From Cyclobacterium salsum (GTDB lineage Bacteria; Bacteroidota; Bacteroidia; Cytophagales; Cyclobacteriaceae): a stretch of 64,000 bases of DNA. A program made the translations under genes and the position numbers. Within the stretch, counting starts at the first letter, position 1; every line of letters starts with the position of its first letter. Positions 56,268-64,000 of the stretch are shown here, in pieces. The stretch lies in assembly GCF_010119245.1 (NCBI RefSeq), contig NZ_WNKG01000011.1:124001-188000 (forward strand), in the 5' to 3' direction. The notes beneath the pieces were generated by a model. It was not told the origin of the DNA. It searched no databases and saw nothing but the letters and a program-made list of their open reading frames with translations.

Positions 56268-57077
56268 TTACTCCTCCTCTACAGTCAATTCAACCGGGTC
56301 TAGCTGGGTAATCTCTCCCAATGAAGTCGGTACACTGAACAACGTATCTCCCAAATAGGGAACCACAGGATGAATTTCCACCCTGTATTCACCCTGATCC
56401 AGGCCCTTAAGGATAAAGTCTCCTTTATCATCGGTAAAAGTAGCTAAGGTGTCCCCCTCTTTGATACCATAGACGGCTGCTGATGCCTCCAATGGCATTA
56501 CATTTCCTTTAATACTTGCCTTACCTTCTGCTACAACTCTAAGCACTGGTTTAAGGATATACTGTCCCGAATTTCCTGCCTTAACAATTGATTGAGCGGC
56601 GTCAAAATCCAATATAAGATCGTACTGAATTCCAGCCAATAGCTCCTTATTAAGCTGAAGTTTTAGACCGGTTTGCTGAGCACTTGGTGTAGTCAGGTCT
56701 ATTTTAGCGCCATCTTGAATGAGATAATTATCATCTCCCAAAATTAATCGGATCTGAGAAATATATCCCGCCGGAATTTCTTCGGTGCCTAATTGTAGGG
56801 CATTGCCTCCTGTCAGCGTCAAAAGGTCAATCTTCTTTTCCTCCGATTCATTCTCAATGCTGATCCAACCCGATTCATCTGTCTCATCGATACCGTTGGG
56901 CTGGACTTCTAAAGCTAAGACCTCTACCCAGACCTCATCATAATCTGCCGGGGCATCAATAAGAGAAACGCTCAACCTGGCGTTTCCGTCCATAACGTCA
57001 TCCTGATCATTACAGCTAACCAACACACTCAATAAAAGGAAAGCTGCCATCCCTGATTTAAAATTAAATTTTTTCAT
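56268..57077 (-). CDS. DUF4382 domain lipoprotein
   Basis: A 269-residue lipoprotein (lipobox LSVLVSC, Cys22). Residues about 33-175 form the DUF4382 domain (LSVSLIDAPADYDEVWVEVLALEVQ, with the conserved pattern QLGTEEIPAGYISQIRLILG). A second, carboxypeptidase-regulatory-like beta-sandwich follows (SIKGNVMPLEASAAVYG, TDDKGDFILKGLDQGEYRVEIHP). DUF4382 proteins are surface or periplasmic, with unknown role. It lies downstream of the histidine kinase gene, with its own predicted promoter and the TGAAG repeat (57121-57143). Confidence 0.85.
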   Translation of the reverse strand: MKKFNFKSGMAAFLLLSVLVSCNDQDDVMDGNARLSVSLIDAPADYDEVWVEVLALEVQPNGIDETDESGWISIENESEEKKIDLLTLTGGNALQLGTEEIPAGYISQIRLILGDDNYLIQDGAKIDLTTPSAQQTGLKLQLNKELLAGIQYDLILDFDAAQSIVKAGNSGQYILKPVLRVVAEGKASIKGNVMPLEASAAVYGIKEGDTLATFTDDKGDFILKGLDQGEYRVEIHPVVPYLGDTLFSVPTSLGEITQLDPVELTVEEE

Positions 57078-57120
57078 CGTTTTAAAAGTTTAAGTTTTTA
57101 CATTACAAGTATATGGGCTT

Positions 57121-57143
57121 AAAATGAAGTTAACGTGAAGCCG
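57121..57143 (-). promoter_or_regulatory. Predicted response-regulator site and promoter of the DUF4382 gene
   Basis: Direct repeat TGAAGTTAACGTGAAG (11-bp step) preceded by AAAA. On the reverse strand it stands just upstream of TATACTTG (one mismatch to TAnnTTTG), the place expected for an OmpR-type activator. The same repeat occurs before the two-component operon at about 60600. Confidence 0.5.
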
Positions 57144-57181
57144 TATCTACTTTCCAAAAAAAACCAGGTGTCGTTTATCTG

Positions 57182-58501
57182 TTACGTTACCGGAAAACAA
57201 AAGATAAATTTGGTACCAGAGGAATTAGACTCCACCCGAACGCCTACTCCTAAAAAAGAAGCAATCTTATAAATTATCTGCAAACCATATCCCGAACTTT
57301 CTTTTTTAGCATCTTTTAGAAACACCAATCCAGAGGCCACCTGATCCATCAGTTCATCTGAAATCGCAGGCCCTTCGTTTAGGACCAATAGCTGGTATTC
57401 GTCCGGACCTAATCTGCCAACTAATTTTATGGTCGACCCCTTATAAGAATATTTCATTGCGTTTGATAAGGCATTCTGGATCATAATGTGACAAAGGGAA
57501 CCATTGGAAGACTTAGCGTCGAATTCATCTCGAATTTCCAGGTTCAATTCAAGATTTCTGTCTTCTGCTAAAGGTTCCCATTCTTCGACGAGTTCTTGTA
57601 CTAATTCATGAAGGGGGACCGTCTCTGTTTTTAAATATTGCGCATTATTTACTTTGGATAGAAGCAGCAGGGAATTGATTATTTTTTTTAACTTTTGAAT
57701 GGTCTGCTGCATATCCATCAACCGTTCCATTTCACGTTCGTTTAGCGTCTCATCCCCAAAAAAAGCCTCTATTTTGGTTTGTAAAATCGATACAGGTGTT
57801 TTAAGCTCGTGAGAAGCATGAGAAATAAAAACCCGCTCCTGATTGAAGGCCTTTTGTATCCTCCACATCATATGGCTAATCGAATCGTCCAATAGCCTAA
57901 AATCCTTGGTAGAGGTTTTAACTGGTTCATGCTTAAACTGCTGAGGTTCATTTATATGAGCAATCTTATCTCTAATTATTTTCCTAAAGGGCTGTATGAG
58001 CCATTTACTAAAAATCGTATCCAGAAAAAAAGATAGCACCAGAAAAGCCAATAATAAGAAAATAATAATCCTGAATAGTAAATCAAAAATCCGGTTTATG
58101 GTTTCAAGACTCTTCCCTATTTCCATCAGGTACGTTTCATCTTCAAAAGAAAATACGTAGGCACAAACCCGGTAGGATACCGTAACCTTGTCCAAAATTC
58201 GTTCTTCATTGAAAATACTATCCAAGAGAAAGGGATCTTCCAATCTCTCCAATAGGACATATTCTTCTTTCAGAATATTGTAGCTTCCAAAACCACCGGG
58301 AGAATCGTTACCTACAAAAAAATCCTCCATTCCATTCTCGCTAATAATGGCAAGAATCTGATCTCTCTTATCCTTTAATTCTGCATCAATATCCATTAGA
58401 GCAAAATATTTTAACAAGAAAGGCCCTGTCATTAAAAAGAAAAGCAAAATGATCCCCTTAGCCAGGAGGTTATATAACAACATTTTAGTGGACAGGTACA
58501 T
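57182..58501 (-). CDS. Sensor histidine kinase
   Basis: A 439-residue membrane kinase. One helix at residues about 12-32, a small periplasmic domain (about 35-135), a second helix (about 140-160) and a HAMP-like linker, then the HisKA domain with the phospho-His231 in FISHASHELKTPVSILQ, an N box (HIMIQNALSNAMKYS) and a G box (SSGYGLQIIYKIASFLGVG). No PAS domain. The periplasmic domain is short and unrecognised, so the signal is unknown. The response regulator gene ends 6 nt before it. Confidence 0.93.
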   Translation of the reverse strand: MYLSTKMLLYNLLAKGIILLFFLMTGPFLLKYFALMDIDAELKDKRDQILAIISENGMEDFFVGNDSPGGFGSYNILKEEYVLLERLEDPFLLDSIFNEERILDKVTVSYRVCAYVFSFEDETYLMEIGKSLETINRIFDLLFRIIIFLLLAFLVLSFFLDTIFSKWLIQPFRKIIRDKIAHINEPQQFKHEPVKTSTKDFRLLDDSISHMMWRIQKAFNQERVFISHASHELKTPVSILQTKIEAFFGDETLNEREMERLMDMQQTIQKLKKIINSLLLLSKVNNAQYLKTETVPLHELVQELVEEWEPLAEDRNLELNLEIRDEFDAKSSNGSLCHIMIQNALSNAMKYSYKGSTIKLVGRLGPDEYQLLVLNEGPAISDELMDQVASGLVFLKDAKKESSGYGLQIIYKIASFLGVGVRVESNSSGTKFIFCFPVT

Positions 58502-58507
58502 ATCAGA

Positions 58508-59182
58508 TCAGGTTTTGATCTTGTAACCGACCCCTCGAACCGTTTCGAGCCAATCCACTGAAGCAAAATTCCCCAACTTTTTCCGGATGTTTTTGATATG
58601 TACATCAATATAATTGGACTGGTAATCATCTTCCAGATGGTCTCCCCAAATATGTTCTGCCAGCTGGAAACGATTAATCACTCTGTTTGAATGCAAGAGT
58701 AAAAAATGCAGAAGACTAAATTCCTTTTTGGTCAAAACTATTTTTTCCGCCTGATACCTCACCGTCCAACTATCTAGGTCAAGTATAAAGCCGCCAATAT
58801 TGATTTCCTCTTTATTCCAGCCGCTTTTTCTCCGGAGTATCGCCTGCATTCTGGCTTTTAATTCCAGAAAGGAAAAAGGTTTCGAGAGGTAATCATCTGC
58901 TCCCATTTCCAAACCCTTCACCCGGTCTTTGATGTCCGACCTTGCGGTCAATATGATGATAAGTGCATGCTTTTGATGTTTTTTGCTTTCTGACAATAGG
59001 TCCAGGCCATCTCCATCTGGCAACCCCAGATCCAAAAAAACAAAGTCATACTCGTTTACAGCAAGCGCTTCTGAAGCGTTTGCATAACTGGAAGCCCAAT
59101 CACATATGATTTGATCCTTTTCTAAATAAAACAAAAATTCATCGGCCAACAACTTCTCGTCTTCAACTAGTAGCACCCTCAT
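58508..59182 (-). CDS. OmpR/PhoB-family response regulator
   Basis: A 224-residue two-domain regulator. Receiver: acidic EDE near residues 7-9, phospho-acceptor Asp51 (in FVFLDLGLPDGDGL), the switch Thr in ILTARSD and the conserved Lys in DDYLSKPFSFLEL. Winged helix C-terminal domain (about 130-224, LTKKEFSLLHFLLLHSNRVINRFQLAEHIW; RGVGYKIKT). Partner of the kinase 6 nt downstream. A repeat of the OmpR type lies before this operon and before the DUF4382 gene, so both may be its targets. Confidence 0.94.
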   Translation of the reverse strand: MRVLLVEDEKLLADEFLFYLEKDQIICDWASSYANASEALAVNEYDFVFLDLGLPDGDGLDLLSESKKHQKHALIIILTARSDIKDRVKGLEMGADDYLSKPFSFLELKARMQAILRRKSGWNKEEINIGGFILDLDSWTVRYQAEKIVLTKKEFSLLHFLLLHSNRVINRFQLAEHIWGDHLEDDYQSNYIDVHIKNIRKKLGNFASVDWLETVRGVGYKIKT

Positions 59183-59183
59183 A

Positions 59184-60023
59184 TTATTTTGCTTTTATTA
59201 TCGGTATGGTATAAATTAAATGGCTGCCAAAAACGAATCCGGATGCAGATTCGTCAAAATCTGGAAGATTTTGGGGGGAAATATAACTTGACTGGAACTC
59301 AATCATCCAATTATTCCATTCAACACTTACCGGGAATTCGATTTCCCAGCTTAACAAATTGAAATTCTCAATCGCTTCGTTTTTTTCATTATCACTTACT
59401 TCATATCCTCCTAAATAATAAAACCTGCTGGTTCCAAAGGTGAAGGAAAATGAGGGCTCAAATGAAATCGTAAAAAGGTTAAGCAATTTTTGGTCAAACT
59501 CGAAATACCTGGAATGCCTTGAAGTGAGAAACAAATCTGGCGTTTTATTAAAAAGTCCTTGGACACCAATAGTAGAATACAGGTAATACCAGTCAAGCCC
59601 GAACCTGCCCTGTAGAACCCCCATGTTTTGAATCCCGGCGACCTTACTCTCTCCTGGAACTAAAAATTGAGAATAACTTACGTCCAGATCAGTGATAGGT
59701 GACAAATCAGTTTGATAACCCGAAGTAAGACCATATTGGACGGGAATGCCCGATTCCAAAAACGTAAAAACGGAAGCATTAACGTACCAACCGCTGTTAG
59801 AAAAATACATCAGCCCCATATTTGCCGAAGGAATTTTTCTGCCAAAATCCCTACCCATAAATGCAAATCGGTCATTTACTTTACCATTCAAAATGACAAA
59901 ATCATATACCGCTGGCTGCTTAGATTGAATGGAATCCTTCTCTTGAGCAAACCCCTGGGTCAGCATCAAAAAAAATACTAAGATCAAAACAAAAAATCGA
60001 TAGAAACTTCCTTCTCTCATCAC
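59184..60023 (-). CDS. Outer-membrane beta-barrel-like protein
   Basis: A 279-residue protein with a signal peptide (VLILVFFLMLTQGFAQ) and a mature part rich in alternating strands with many aromatic residues (MGLMYFSNSGWYVNASVF, FGTSRFYYLGGYEV, WEIEFPVSVEWNNWMIEFQSSYI). The C-terminal HLIYTIPIIKAK lacks a terminal Phe. The length suits about ten to twelve strands. It ends 1 nt before the response regulator, so it is probably co-transcribed and may be the sensed or controlled envelope component. Confidence 0.7.
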   Translation of the reverse strand: MMREGSFYRFFVLILVFFLMLTQGFAQEKDSIQSKQPAVYDFVILNGKVNDRFAFMGRDFGRKIPSANMGLMYFSNSGWYVNASVFTFLESGIPVQYGLTSGYQTDLSPITDLDVSYSQFLVPGESKVAGIQNMGVLQGRFGLDWYYLYSTIGVQGLFNKTPDLFLTSRHSRYFEFDQKLLNLFTISFEPSFSFTFGTSRFYYLGGYEVSDNEKNEAIENFNLLSWEIEFPVSVEWNNWMIEFQSSYISPQNLPDFDESASGFVFGSHLIYTIPIIKAK

Positions 60024-60064
60024 GCCCTTTTTCCTAATACATAGCTATAAAAACAACCATTTTT

Positions 60065-60493
60065 CTACATCCCTCCAGGTTTACCGGGTACTGAAGGAAT
60101 GGCTGGTTTCCCCTTTGGGGCTGGTGAATTGGGTCTCGGAGTAGTAGGCCTAACCACCGGTGGTGTCGGCCTGGCGGCAGGAACCCTGATGGATGGCCTC
60201 CCCATACCGGATGGTCTACCAATTTCAGAAGGCGTTTGGCTCCTTGCTTTACCTGAAATTTCCGACCCCTTGTTTGCCTTTGATTTGTCAGAAGACCCTT
60301 CAACCCTTTTACCAACATTTTTATTAACCAAACTTCGCCTCCTTGCAGCGCTACTGATACTTATGCCTTTTTGTGATCCGCTTGATTTTGATTTCTCCAC
60401 AACAGGGATTTCCTTTGCTTTATTTTCACCTGATTGCCCAAAAGCAGCACTTAGCGAGAATAAAAGTATAAATAAAAATAGTAAGTTTTTCAT
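60065..60493 (-). CDS. Secreted Pro/Ser/Lys-rich protein
   Basis: A 142-residue exported protein. The ATG at 60493 starts a clear signal peptide (MKNLLFLFILLFSLSAAFGQ); the frame extension to 60553 does not fit. The mature part is low-complexity: a Ser/Lys/Arg region, then a Pro-rich tail (RPTPPVVRPTTPRPNSPAPKGK) that is likely unfolded and extended. First gene of the operon with the barrel protein (41 nt) and the two-component system. No family is recognised. Confidence 0.65.
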   Translation of the reverse strand: MKNLLFLFILLFSLSAAFGQSGENKAKEIPVVEKSKSSGSQKGISISSAARRRSLVNKNVGKRVEGSSDKSKANKGSEISGKARSQTPSEIGRPSGMGRPSIRVPAARPTPPVVRPTTPRPNSPAPKGKPAIPSVPGKPGGM

Positions 60494-60540
60494 GTGAATA
60501 GAATTAAAATATTTGTTTTTTAAATATATCAAAATAAAAA

Positions 60541-60621
60541 CCTGAAAACTCACTATTCAGGTACAACTTGTTCTAAATTAAAAGTGAAGTAAATACATTA
60601 AAATGAAGTTTAAATGAAGAA
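60541..60621 (-). promoter_or_regulatory. Control region of the two-component operon
   Basis: Contains TGAAGTTTAAATGAAG (11-bp direct repeat, about 60601-60620), a further TGAAGTAAA about 19 nt before it, a near -7 box (reverse TAATTTAG) and a hairpin CCTGAA/TTCAGG (60541-60561) followed on the reverse strand by TTTTTATTTT. The hairpin is upstream of the first gene and could act as a leader terminator. Confidence 0.45.
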
Positions 60622-60723
60622 CCGGTTCATCTTGATTTTTTTTCAAAAAGTTTGACTATTTTGGCAAATATAAACCTGGTGTCAAATCCAGTTGCTAAAC
60701 CAACGAGAAATCTGGTCCCGATC

Positions 60724-61341
60724 ATGTCCTCCCATCACTTTGTTAAAGAAAAACAAGAACCCGCCCTTTTAATAGCAAGCCAAACAGGCTGGGATTTCCA
60801 GCACCTTCAGCCCCTTCTGGAGTGGGTCCCGACCATTTTGGTAACCGAGGAAAGTGCGCTAAAGGTCCTTTCATTTGGCATCAAGGTGGATGTCATCGTG
60901 GCAACTCAAAAATTTCAAAAGGATAATCCACAGCTTGGCGAGGAACAATTCCCCGTAAAATTTATAACGATCCCAACCAGGCAATCTCTCTCCGCATCCC
61001 TTGAATACCTGACCCAATCCGGACATAGCGCCGTCAATATCCTCCCTCACGATCCCCAGAATCATTCCCAGCTCGAACCCTATTTGAAAGACCTGGACAT
61101 TGTCTTTTTCCATAATGGCTTTCGGTATTTCCCCGCAAAGCAAGGAAGTATTAAAAAATGGCTGCCCGCCTGCTCCATTCAGGTTCTGGGTGAGGAGGGG
61201 CAATTTGTGGAACATCAATCTTCCGTAAACACCCATCTATTTCCTATCAACTACCTAACGAGCCTGGAGGTAACCGAAGGATTGCAACAGTTCTCCAGCA
61301 ACCGCATTTTCTGGTTGGGAACGGAATTTCAGACCTCATAA
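60724..61341 (+). CDS. Conserved unknown protein, thiamine pyrophosphokinase-like
   Basis: A 205-residue protein (start MSSHHFVKEKQEPALLI; an in-frame TTG at 60652 is less likely). Related short proteins in Bacteroidota are annotated thiamine pyrophosphokinase-like from the Rossmann-type N-terminal half (LLIASQTGWDFQHLQPLLEWVPTILVTEESALKVLSFGIKVDVIVATQ); the kinase's diagnostic acidic residues are not obvious. It has no signal peptide. It lies alone between the two-component operon and prmC. Confidence 0.6.
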   Translation: MSSHHFVKEKQEPALLIASQTGWDFQHLQPLLEWVPTILVTEESALKVLSFGIKVDVIVATQKFQKDNPQLGEEQFPVKFITIPTRQSLSASLEYLTQSGHSAVNILPHDPQNHSQLEPYLKDLDIVFFHNGFRYFPAKQGSIKKWLPACSIQVLGEEGQFVEHQSSVNTHLFPINYLTSLEVTEGLQQFSSNRIFWLGTEFQTS

Positions 61342-62175
61342 GGCTTTGCCCCACACGATCCGATCTTTGCCTTGAAGGTCCCGGTATACCTGTACCTCTG
61401 CCAGGCCATTAACTTCCATGAGGTAGGCTACCTCCGTACCGAATTTTTCATTGATCTCCACGTATAGGTATCCACCCTTCACCAAATGGTTGCCGGCATG
61501 CCGGATTAGTGCTTTGTAATACTTTAACGGATCCATGTCGGGCACAAACAGTGCTAAATGTGGTTCGTGCTCCAGCACATTAGGCTTCATGTAAGCTTTT
61601 TCCTGCTCCATCACATAGGGAGGGTTGCTGACCAGAATATCGACCTTGCCCAGGGGCAAGGAATGGGAAAGCATGTCTGCTTTTACAAAATCAACGGTTG
61701 CGGAAAGATCCGAAGCATTCTTTTGAGCGATAGCCAGCGCGCCGTTACTGATATCCAATGCGGTTACCGAAGCTTCGCTCCAGTCCAATGCCAGGGAAAT
61801 GGCAATGCATCCGGACCCGGTACCCAAATCCAAAAGTTGCTTTTTGCCGGAATGATTTTTCAGGATCAGGTGAACCAATTCTTCTGTTTCCGGCCGTGGA
61901 ATTAAAACTTCCGGACTAACCAGAAATTCCCTGCCATAAAAAGGGGCCTTTCCCAGGATGTATTGGATGGGTAGCCCGGATTTAAGCTTTTCCAGGGCCT
62001 GTTCCATGGCGGGAGGAATACCTTCTACCACCTTTTGAGAAAGCAAGTCCCATTTTTTTACGCCCAGATAGGCTTCCATCAGCCAATAAACCAGGTTCTC
62101 AGCCTCCTCAGCAGGGTAGCTGTCGCCTAACGCTTCCTTATACTGAACGAAAAGTGCTTTGAGTGTGCCGGCCAT
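61336..62175 (-). CDS. prmC: Peptide chain release factor N5-glutamine methyltransferase
   Basis: A 279-residue SAM enzyme methylating the GGQ Gln of release factors. The SAM motif LLDLGTGSGCIAISLALDWSE and the signature NPPYVMEQE are present, along with IPRPETEELVHLIL of the N-terminal helical domain. Convergent with the gene at 60724 with a short overlap of the 3' ends. Confidence 0.94.
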   Translation of the reverse strand: MAGTLKALFVQYKEALGDSYPAEEAENLVYWLMEAYLGVKKWDLLSQKVVEGIPPAMEQALEKLKSGLPIQYILGKAPFYGREFLVSPEVLIPRPETEELVHLILKNHSGKKQLLDLGTGSGCIAISLALDWSEASVTALDISNGALAIAQKNASDLSATVDFVKADMLSHSLPLGKVDILVSNPPYVMEQEKAYMKPNVLEHEPHLALFVPDMDPLKYYKALIRHAGNHLVKGGYLYVEINEKFGTEVAYLMEVNGLAEVQVYRDLQGKDRIVWGKAL

Positions 62176-62183
62176 GAGTACGA

Positions 62184-62543
62184 TTAGTTTCTAGTTCGAT
62201 TGATCAAAAAATAAAAATACACCGATCCGATGAAATAGCAGCCAACATCCCAGAGATCAGCGGTGTACCGGTCTGACCAGCGGGGCAGCAAGTATTCAAA
62301 AATCAAGCTTACATACAGCCAGCCCGCCAAGACCTGTACCGGCGAGAAAACCAATTGCGCTTTAAGGGGGTGAATCCATCGGTAAAACTGTAGCGTCAAA
62401 CCCAGAATGACGGGCATTGCCAGCAGGTCATCCCAATAACTATGAATGAAAGGCAAGTAAACCTCTTCGATCCGTTCCAGGTACTGGTTGACCCAAAACA
62501 ACAAGACGGGCAGCAGAAAGTAGGGGTTTTTGTAAACAGGCAT
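62184..62543 (-). CDS. Small membrane protein of unknown function
   Basis: 119 residues with three or four predicted membrane helices (residues about 7-20, 36-55, 63-85 and 95-115), aromatic-rich. No conserved family is recognised with certainty; related Cytophagales proteins carry only vague transporter names. The start overlaps the stop of the zinc-ribbon gene (TAATG), so the two are coupled. It precedes prmC by 8 nt. Confidence 0.6.
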   Translation of the reverse strand: MPVYKNPYFLLPVLLFWVNQYLERIEEVYLPFIHSYWDDLLAMPVILGLTLQFYRWIHPLKAQLVFSPVQVLAGWLYVSLIFEYLLPRWSDRYTADLWDVGCYFIGSVYFYFLINRTRN

Positions 62544-62827
62544 TATCCGGGCAAAGCGGCAATTAACCAGGCAAGAAACGTGATGATGGCAATGTAGATG
62601 GTATAAAAGAAATTGCCCACCTTTTTCATGTTTTTCACGAACGTACTATCGGTCTCCTTAATATAAAAAACCCATTGTTCCTCATTGGCTTTTTTTTGCG
62701 CCGCTCTTTTTTCCTGATACTCCAGGTCGGTGCCTCCTAATGGTTTTCCGCAATGGGTACAGCGATCCGATAAATTCTGGTTCCAATCAGACCATTTCCC
62801 GCAATGAGGGCATTTTTTCTCTCCCAT
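62543..62827 (-). CDS. Zinc-ribbon membrane protein
   Basis: A 94-residue protein with two CxxC pairs at the N-terminus (KKCPHCGKW and DRCTHCGKPLGG), a charged middle and one C-terminal helix (about 72-90, IYIAIITFLAWLIAALPG). It is probably anchored in the inner membrane with the zinc ribbon in the cytosol. First gene of the unit with the small membrane protein and prmC. Function unknown. Confidence 0.65.
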   Translation of the reverse strand: MGEKKCPHCGKWSDWNQNLSDRCTHCGKPLGGTDLEYQEKRAAQKKANEEQWVFYIKETDSTFVKNMKKVGNFFYTIYIAIITFLAWLIAALPG

Positions 62828-62948
62828 AGCTCCAAAAATACCAAATTTCGAGCAAAAACAAAGTATGAGATCCGGATCTCCATCCTGACAGATCCCGTTT
62901 TCCCCGGTATTAATTGCCTATATTTGCATAAAAGTAGCTAAAAAACTT

Positions 62949-64000
62949 ATGAAGCTTTTTCCAAACACGGTAAATGGTGTCGTCAGGGCACTGGAAGAAA
63001 TTTTTGACCAGCATCACTTTGCCGACAAAGTGATTGAGCGTGTATTAAAATCAAATCCCAAATGGGGAGCCCGGGATCGGGCTTTTATTGCCGAAAGCGT
63101 CTACGAGATCGTCCGCTGGAAACGACTGGTGGAATACCTGAGTCCGGGAGCTGATTATTACCAGTGGTTTGGAACTTATTGGGTAATGCAGGGCAACATT
63201 TTGCCGGATTGGCGGGAATTCAAAGGAATCAACCCACAAGCAATCCATCGCAAAAAGGAAAAAATAACCCAACGAACCTTGCTTCAGTCCATACCGGACT
63301 GGATGGACCAGATGGGACAGGAGCAGCTTGGAGAAAAGTGGGAACAAGAAATTAACAGCCTGAACCAGGTCGCCGAAGTTGTGCTGCGGGTAAATACCTT
63401 GAAAACCAGCCGATCCAGGCTGAGGGAACAATTGGAGGAGTTGGGAATCAGCAGCTACCCGGCAAGTGGCTACCCGGATGCATTGATCCTGAAAGAAAGA
63501 AAAAATGTTTTCCGCACGCCCTTGTTTAAGGAAGGACACTTTGAAGTGCAGGATGCCTCTTCCCAGCTGGTCGCCATGGCCCTGGAAGCCCAGCCCGGTA
63601 TGCGGGTCATTGATGCCTGCGCCGGAGCCGGGGGAAAATCCCTGCACCTGGCTGCGCTTATGGAAAACAAGGGAAGGATCGTATCCATGGACCTGGAGGC
63701 CTGGAAACTAAAAAACACCAAACTCAGGGCAAGGCGGGCCGGAGTTTCGGTCATCGAAACCAAAACCATAGAGGGCAGCAAAACGATAAAAAGGTTACGT
63801 GAGAGTGCCGATCGCCTGCTTTTAGACGTGCCTTGTTCGGGACTAGGGGTCTTGAAGCGGAATCCGGATACCAAATGGAAATTAAGTCCCGAATCCATTG
63901 CTGCCGTACAGGCAATCCAAAAAGACATTCTATCCCAATACCCTTCCATGTTAAAGCCGGGAGGAATCCTGGTCTATGCCACCTGCAGCATTTTGCCTTC
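62949..64000 (+). CDS. rsmB: RsmB/NOP-family rRNA cytosine methyltransferase (cut at right edge)
   Basis: 350 residues are visible and the frame runs off the window. The start MKLFPNTVNGVVRALEEIF at 62949 is followed by an NusB-like helical part and then the catalytic domain: DACAGAGGKSLHLA (SAM site), LLLDVPCSGLGVLKRNPDTKW with the catalytic Cys, and YATCSILP with the second Cys. Such enzymes make m5C in 16S rRNA or tRNA. The close match to RsmB (m5C967) is by domain order; specificity is not proven. Confidence 0.88.
   Translation, partial: MKLFPNTVNGVVRALEEIFDQHHFADKVIERVLKSNPKWGARDRAFIAESVYEIVRWKRLVEYLSPGADYYQWFGTYWVMQGNILPDWREFKGINPQAIHRKKEKITQRTLLQSIPDWMDQMGQEQLGEKWEQEINSLNQVAEVVLRVNTLKTSRSRLREQLEELGISSYPASGYPDALILKERKNVFRTPLFKEGHFEVQDASSQLVAMALEAQPGMRVIDACAGAGGKSLHLAALMENKGRIVSMDLEAWKLKNTKLRARRAGVSVIETKTIEGSKTIKRLRESADRLLLDVPCSGLGVLKRNPDTKWKLSPESIAAVQAIQKDILSQYPSMLKPGGILVYATCSILP

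Noticed and set aside
60652-60723. Upstream TTG start for the gene at 60724
   Set aside because: The extra 24 residues are unlike related proteins, and the TTG lies in a promoter-like stretch.

Overview
The window comes from the chromosome of a Bacteroidota bacterium, most likely of the order Cytophagales (Cyclobacteriaceae-like). Signs of this are two SusC/SusD outer-membrane uptake pairs, the bacillithiol enzyme BshC, A-rich start regions without clear Shine-Dalgarno sequences, -7 boxes of the TAnnTTTG type, an S16 protein with a long acidic tail, and a kynurenine branch next to a BshC/MnmD/IspF background. The genus is an inference; no 16S rRNA gene is present.

Layout. 1-2.8 kb: two secreted or lipoprotein genes (the first cut by the window edge), then a PQQ-type soluble sugar dehydrogenase and a small barrel protein. 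2.9-10.6 kb: housekeeping genes: 5-formyl-THF cyclo-ligase and BshC (reverse strand), then CopA with a CopZ-like chaperone, an M16 peptidase, IspF, MnmD and a lipoprotein (forward strand). 10.7-18.9 kb: a reverse-strand unit holding a complete six-gene ebo cluster (eboA to eboF) followed by a TMEM220-type membrane protein and a PfkB kinase. 19-37.2 kb: a sugar-use locus on the reverse strand, read as SusC-SusD, SusC-SusD, a lipoprotein dehydrogenase with cytochrome c, a DUF1080 protein (3-keto-disaccharide hydrolase family), a DUF4432 mutarotase-like protein, a cupin, a xylose-isomerase-like TIM barrel and a Gfo/Idh/MocA oxidoreductase. The set fits uptake of a glycoside and its breakdown through oxidised (3-keto) sugars. 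37.4-40.2 kb: the rpsP-rimM-trmD-rplS operon and tRNA-Arg(CCU). 40.2-42.5 kb: an accessory patch with a collagen-like lipoprotein, a RhuM remnant and a cluster of REP-like hairpins. 42.5-52.1 kb: glycosyltransferase, FkbM methyltransferase, pheS, a 1450-residue envelope protein, an unusual tRNA-like RNA gene, an RluD-type synthase and a D-cysteine desulfhydrase-like enzyme. 52.1-52.9 kb: a tandem array of about eight 86-88 bp units, each internally palindromic. 52.9-56.1 kb: kmo, kynU and a 3-hydroxyanthranilate dioxygenase gene. 56.2-60.6 kb: a two-component system with two envelope genes and a DUF4382 lipoprotein; the same TGAAG direct repeat stands before both transcription units. 60.7-64 kb: a conserved unknown, prmC, two small membrane proteins and an RsmB-type rRNA methyltransferase cut by the right edge.

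Best candidates for something undescribed are (1) the 141-nt RNA at 49755-49895, which has the two ends, D arm and T arm of a class II tRNA but about 73 nt where the variable arm should be, and its own terminator; (2) the palindromic tandem array at 52120-52868; and (3) the putative two-component regulon motif at 57121 and about 60600. The ebo cluster is a known family whose chemistry is still unclear, and here it is followed by two genes that may belong to it.
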